Positions 6,350 to 8,763 of a DNA stretch of 8,763 bases are shown here, piece by piece. The notes under the pieces were generated by a model. That model was not told the DNA's origin. It ran no database searches and saw only the letters and a program-made list of their open reading frames with translations. The position numbers and the translations under genes were made by a program. The stretch is from Patescibacteria group bacterium (lineage in GTDB: Bacteria; Patescibacteriota; Microgenomatia; Daviesbacterales; UBA10151), in assembly GCA_018816815.1 (NCBI GenBank), contig JAHIVD010000036.1:1-8763 (forward strand), read 5' to 3'. Numbering within the stretch: position 1 is the stretch's first letter; the number at the start of each line of letters is the position of its first letter.

Positions 6350-6979
6350 ATGATGTATCAATTTCTAAAACGGTTAGTAGATATTATTGGTTCCTTTTCT
6401 GGTTTAATTATTTTCTCCCCTCTTCTTTTCTTAGTATCTTTAGCTATTAAGCTTGATTCTCCAGGTCCAATTATGGCTGATACACCAATGAGAGCAGGTA
6501 AAGATGGTAAGCCTTTTAATATCTATAAATTCCGTTCTATGGTTCAAAACGCTCACGAGATTCTGGAAAAAAATCCCAAGCTTCTGAAAGAATACAAGAA
6601 AAATAGTTATAAGATATTTAATGATCCGCGCATAACCAGGGTGGGAAAATTTATCAGAAAATATTCTATTGATGAATTCCCTCAATTCTTTAATATTTTA
6701 AAAGGAGAGATGAGTTTGGTAGGACCAAGGGCATATTATCCTTATGAACTGGAGGAGCAGCAAAGTAATTATCCGCAGTCGAGAAAATATGTTAAGGTTA
6801 TTTTATCCGGCAAACCCGGTTTAACCGGAGTTTGGCAAGTAACCGGCAGGTCAGAGATTAATTTTGATAAACGGGTAAAGATGGATGCGGATTATGTAAA
6901 AAGAAAATCCATCATTTACGATTTTATTCTGATACTTAGAACCATTCCTGCCGTCATATCCGGAAGAGGGGCTGTGTAA
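6350..6979 (+). CDS. initiating polyprenyl-phosphate sugar-1-phosphate transferase (WbaP/PglC family)
   Basis: A 209-residue bacterial sugar transferase, the size of the minimal monotopic PglC-like core without the extra membrane domain of WbaP. It moves a sugar-1-phosphate from a nucleotide-sugar to undecaprenyl phosphate, the first step of glycan assembly. Visible features are a basic start, then one re-entrant hydrophobic segment (about 9-35) with the SPGP turn (37-40), RAGKDGKPFNIYKFRSM (48-64), DPRITRVGKFIRK (92-104), the catalytic Asp-Glu dyad D108-E109 in SIDEFPQ, MSLVGPR (121-127) and KPGLTGVWQVTGRS. It ends GRGAV where GRGAY is usual. The residues before RAG are MADTPM rather than the common Q-x-R form. 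Two ATG codons stand together at 6350 and 6353; either could be used, and neither has a Shine-Dalgarno sequence. The DUF4012 gene follows after 18 bp. Confidence 0.93.
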   Translation: MMYQFLKRLVDIIGSFSGLIIFSPLLFLVSLAIKLDSPGPIMADTPMRAGKDGKPFNIYKFRSMVQNAHEILEKNPKLLKEYKKNSYKIFNDPRITRVGKFIRKYSIDEFPQFFNILKGEMSLVGPRAYYPYELEEQQSNYPQSRKYVKVILSGKPGLTGVWQVTGRSEINFDKRVKMDADYVKRKSIIYDFILILRTIPAVISGRGAV

Positions 6980-6980
6980 G

Positions 6981-6988
6981 AAGGGGGG
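6981..6988 (+). promoter_or_regulatory. strong ribosome binding site for the DUF4012 gene
   Basis: AAGGGGGG lies nine bases before the ATG at 6998 and could pair with the 16S rRNA anti-Shine-Dalgarno end. It is the clearest such site in the window; most of the other starts have none or a weak one. It fixes the start of the DUF4012 gene and suggests that this protein is made at a higher level than its neighbours. Confidence 0.65.
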
Positions 6989-6997
6989 CAGTATAAG

Positions 6998-8763
6998 ATG
7001 TTTACAAATTTAAACAAAAAATACAACTCTTTGGATAAAAGATATTTAAAGAAAAACCCGAATAAAACCAAGAGAAGGTTAGCAGTTTTTATAATTGTTT
7101 TGGTTATTGCTTTAATTGTGCCGTCAATTTTTACTTACTTTGGGTTAAGAAGTGCTTTGTCTCATGGGAAGGGTTTAGTGGCTGCATATAAAAACCAGCA
7201 ATTTGAAAGTTTATCAGAAGAGGTTGCTGCCACAAAAAACGGAATGCAGGGAGCTAATATATCCTTGGCCTTTTTGTTTTGGCTAAGACCCATTCCTTTT
7301 TTGGGAGGTTATTATTCGGATATAAAGGGTTTTGTGGGTGCCGGAGTAGAAGAGCTAGCTGCTTTGGATACAATTCTTGTAAAACTAGAACCTTCAAAAG
7401 CAGAGTTAGGGTTTGACGGAAATCAAAAAAGCGGTCCGGAAAGAGTTACCCAGGCGCTTGGTATTTTAAATAAATCTTTACCGTTTTTGGATAAGGTAGA
7501 GCGTAATTTAACAAAAGCTGCCGGTTCAGTAAAAAATATTGATACCGGTAAATATCCGGAAAATTTTAAAAACATAAATGTAAGAAGAAATCTCGAAACT
7601 CTTAAAAATTTTATTACCGGTGCAGCAGTAGCTGTGAAAGACGGCAAAGAAGCATTAATGGCAGCTCCCCGGGCTTTGGGTATTCCGGGATCTAAAAATT
7701 ATCTTTTGCTTTTTCAAAACGATAAAGAAATCCGGCCTACCGGCGGATTTATGACTGCTTATGCAACCTTAACAATCAAAAATGGACAAGTCAGTGCCAC
7801 TACCTCAGATGACATATACAGACTTGATGAGAAACTGCTGAATGTTTGTTTAACCAAAATTTGTCCCTTAACTCCTCCGCCTCCTATTGTGAAATATCTG
7901 CCTGAGGTTTCAGGAAAAGAAAGGTCTGCCTGGAGCATGAGGGATTCAAATATTTCACCTGATGTACCTACCTCTGCTGAAGAGTTTGAAAGAATGTATC
8001 AGCTTTTAGGGGAAGGTTTGCCTTTTGACGGTATCATATTTATTGACACAAAAGTGGTTGAGGAACTGATTGAGATTACCGGACCTATTGATGTATTCGG
8101 TACAAAATATTCTTCGGAGATTGATGAAAGATGTAATTGTTCAAACGTGATTTTCGAGCTGGAATCTTATGCAGAAATTGCGGCAAAAGGGGAAAAGGAC
8201 AGAAAAGCAATCCTGGGAATTCTGATGCAACAGATCCTGGCCCGGTCAGTCGGGGCAGATGTTGAAAAATTGCCGCAACTAATTGAAACAATTGCTACCC
8301 TGGCAAATCATAAGCACGTCATGTTTTATATGCATGATGGAGAGCTGCAGAGTGCCTTATCTAAAATAAATTGGACAGGGGAAATAAAAGAATACAACGG
8401 AGATTACCTGCATATAAATGATTCAAACTTTGCAGGCGGGAAATCTAATTTGTATGTTGAGCAAAAAGTTACCCAGGAGATCAATACTCAAGGCGATGGA
8501 ACCATTAAGAAAAAAATTACCATTGAATATACAAACGATCAGCCGTTTGGGATTTGGTTAAACGGGATAAACAGGGATTATGTCAGGTTTTATGCACCAA
8601 AGGGGAGCAAGCTGGTTTCCTCAAAAGGTTCAGAGGATATTGTTACTACAATAGAAGATTTAGATAAAACAGTTTTTGAGGCATTTGTTCAGGTCAGACC
8701 ACAAAACTCCAGAAAACTGGAAATGGAATTTACCTCACCCTACCAACCTAAAAAGGAATATAA
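6998..8763 (+). CDS. DUF4012 domain membrane-anchored protein, 3' truncated
   Basis: The frame from the ATG at 6998 stays open to the window end (588 complete codons), so the C-terminus is missing. The final TAA of the window is out of frame. A lysine/arginine-rich cytoplasmic tail (1-27) precedes a single membrane helix (about 28-48); the rest should lie outside. A helical region (about 50-225) is followed by the DUF4012 hallmark NYLLLFQNDKEIRPTGGF (234-251) with E244 and R246, then DDIYRLDE (271-278), MRDSNISPD (314-322) and FDGIIFIDT, all typical of the family. Cysteines occur as C284/C289 and C379/C381, possible disulfides. DUF4012 proteins occur in Actinobacteria and candidate phyla, often beside sugar transferases; the function is not established. 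The gene follows the sugar transferase after 18 bp with a strong Shine-Dalgarno sequence, so the two are probably co-transcribed. An envelope or glycan-attachment role is inference. Confidence 0.88.
   Translation, partial: MFTNLNKKYNSLDKRYLKKNPNKTKRRLAVFIIVLVIALIVPSIFTYFGLRSALSHGKGLVAAYKNQQFESLSEEVAATKNGMQGANISLAFLFWLRPIPFLGGYYSDIKGFVGAGVEELAALDTILVKLEPSKAELGFDGNQKSGPERVTQALGILNKSLPFLDKVERNLTKAAGSVKNIDTGKYPENFKNINVRRNLETLKNFITGAAVAVKDGKEALMAAPRALGIPGSKNYLLLFQNDKEIRPTGGFMTAYATLTIKNGQVSATTSDDIYRLDEKLLNVCLTKICPLTPPPPIVKYLPEVSGKERSAWSMRDSNISPDVPTSAEEFERMYQLLGEGLPFDGIIFIDTKVVEELIEITGPIDVFGTKYSSEIDERCNCSNVIFELESYAEIAAKGEKDRKAILGILMQQILARSVGADVEKLPQLIETIATLANHKHVMFYMHDGELQSALSKINWTGEIKEYNGDYLHINDSNFAGGKSNLYVEQKVTQEINTQGDGTIKKKITIEYTNDQPFGIWLNGINRDYVRFYAPKGSKLVSSKGSEDIVTTIEDLDKTVFEAFVQVRPQNSRKLEMEFTSPYQPKKEY

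Noticed and set aside
6440..6685. Minus-strand small frames inside the sugar transferase, GT4 and DUF4012 genes.
   Set aside because: They lie antisense to strongly supported genes and show no recognisable domains or ribosome binding sites.
8761..8763. TAA at the window end as the stop of the DUF4012 gene.
   Set aside because: It is out of frame: the last complete codon is TAT at 8759-8761, so the gene continues beyond the window.
1..8763. Alternative genetic code with UGA read as glycine, as in some candidate phyla.
   Set aside because: The genes read through without in-frame TGA and use GGN codons freely for glycine; the visible stops are TAA and TAG, which does not require recoding.

Overview
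The window looks like part of a surface-glycan (capsule or O-antigen-like) biosynthesis cluster from an AT-rich bacterium. I place it tentatively in the Candidate Phyla Radiation, most likely Microgenomates. The reasons are the very AT-rich coding style, mostly leaderless or SD-poor starts, short GT-B glycosyltransferases packed head to tail, and above all a DUF4012 protein directly downstream of a WbaP/PglC-type sugar transferase. This lineage call is inference from gene content; there is no rRNA or other marker gene here. Every visible stop is TAA or TAG and the genes read cleanly with the standard code.

All seven genes lie on the + strand. 1-1191: an O-antigen ligase/polymerase-like membrane protein, cut off by the window start. 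1192-1292: an AT/purine-rich degenerate tandem repeat. 1293-2762: a multi-pass GT39/PMT-like (ArnT-like) glycosyltransferase. 2761-2802: three copies of a 14-bp repeat. 2806-3996, 4001-5119 and 5110-6180: three GT4-type cytoplasmic glycosyltransferases, nearly abutting or overlapping. 6181-6349: a non-coding gap holding a REP-like hairpin nested inside a second inverted repeat, with a possible weak promoter at its 3' end. 6350-6979: an initiating polyprenyl-phosphate sugar-1-phosphate transferase. 6998 to the window end: a DUF4012 membrane-anchored protein, cut off at the window end and preceded by the clearest Shine-Dalgarno sequence in the window.

Functional reading (inference): the sugar transferase loads the first sugar phosphate onto a polyprenyl phosphate carrier, the three GT4 enzymes extend the chain in the cytoplasm, the GT39-like enzyme adds sugar from a lipid-linked donor on the outer face, and the ligase-like protein polymerises or transfers the glycan. 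No flippase (Wzx or ABC) and no nucleotide-sugar synthesis gene is visible; they may lie outside the window. DUF4012 has no established function. Its repeated position beside such genes suggests an envelope role.

The enzymes are of recognisable families. The less ordinary signals are the two unrelated intergenic tandem repeats flanking only the GT39-like gene, the REP-like hairpin at the likely transcription-unit boundary, a Ser/Thr/Ala-rich insertion in the ligase, and cysteine pairs in the DUF4012 protein. I found no convincing sign of a wholly new system.
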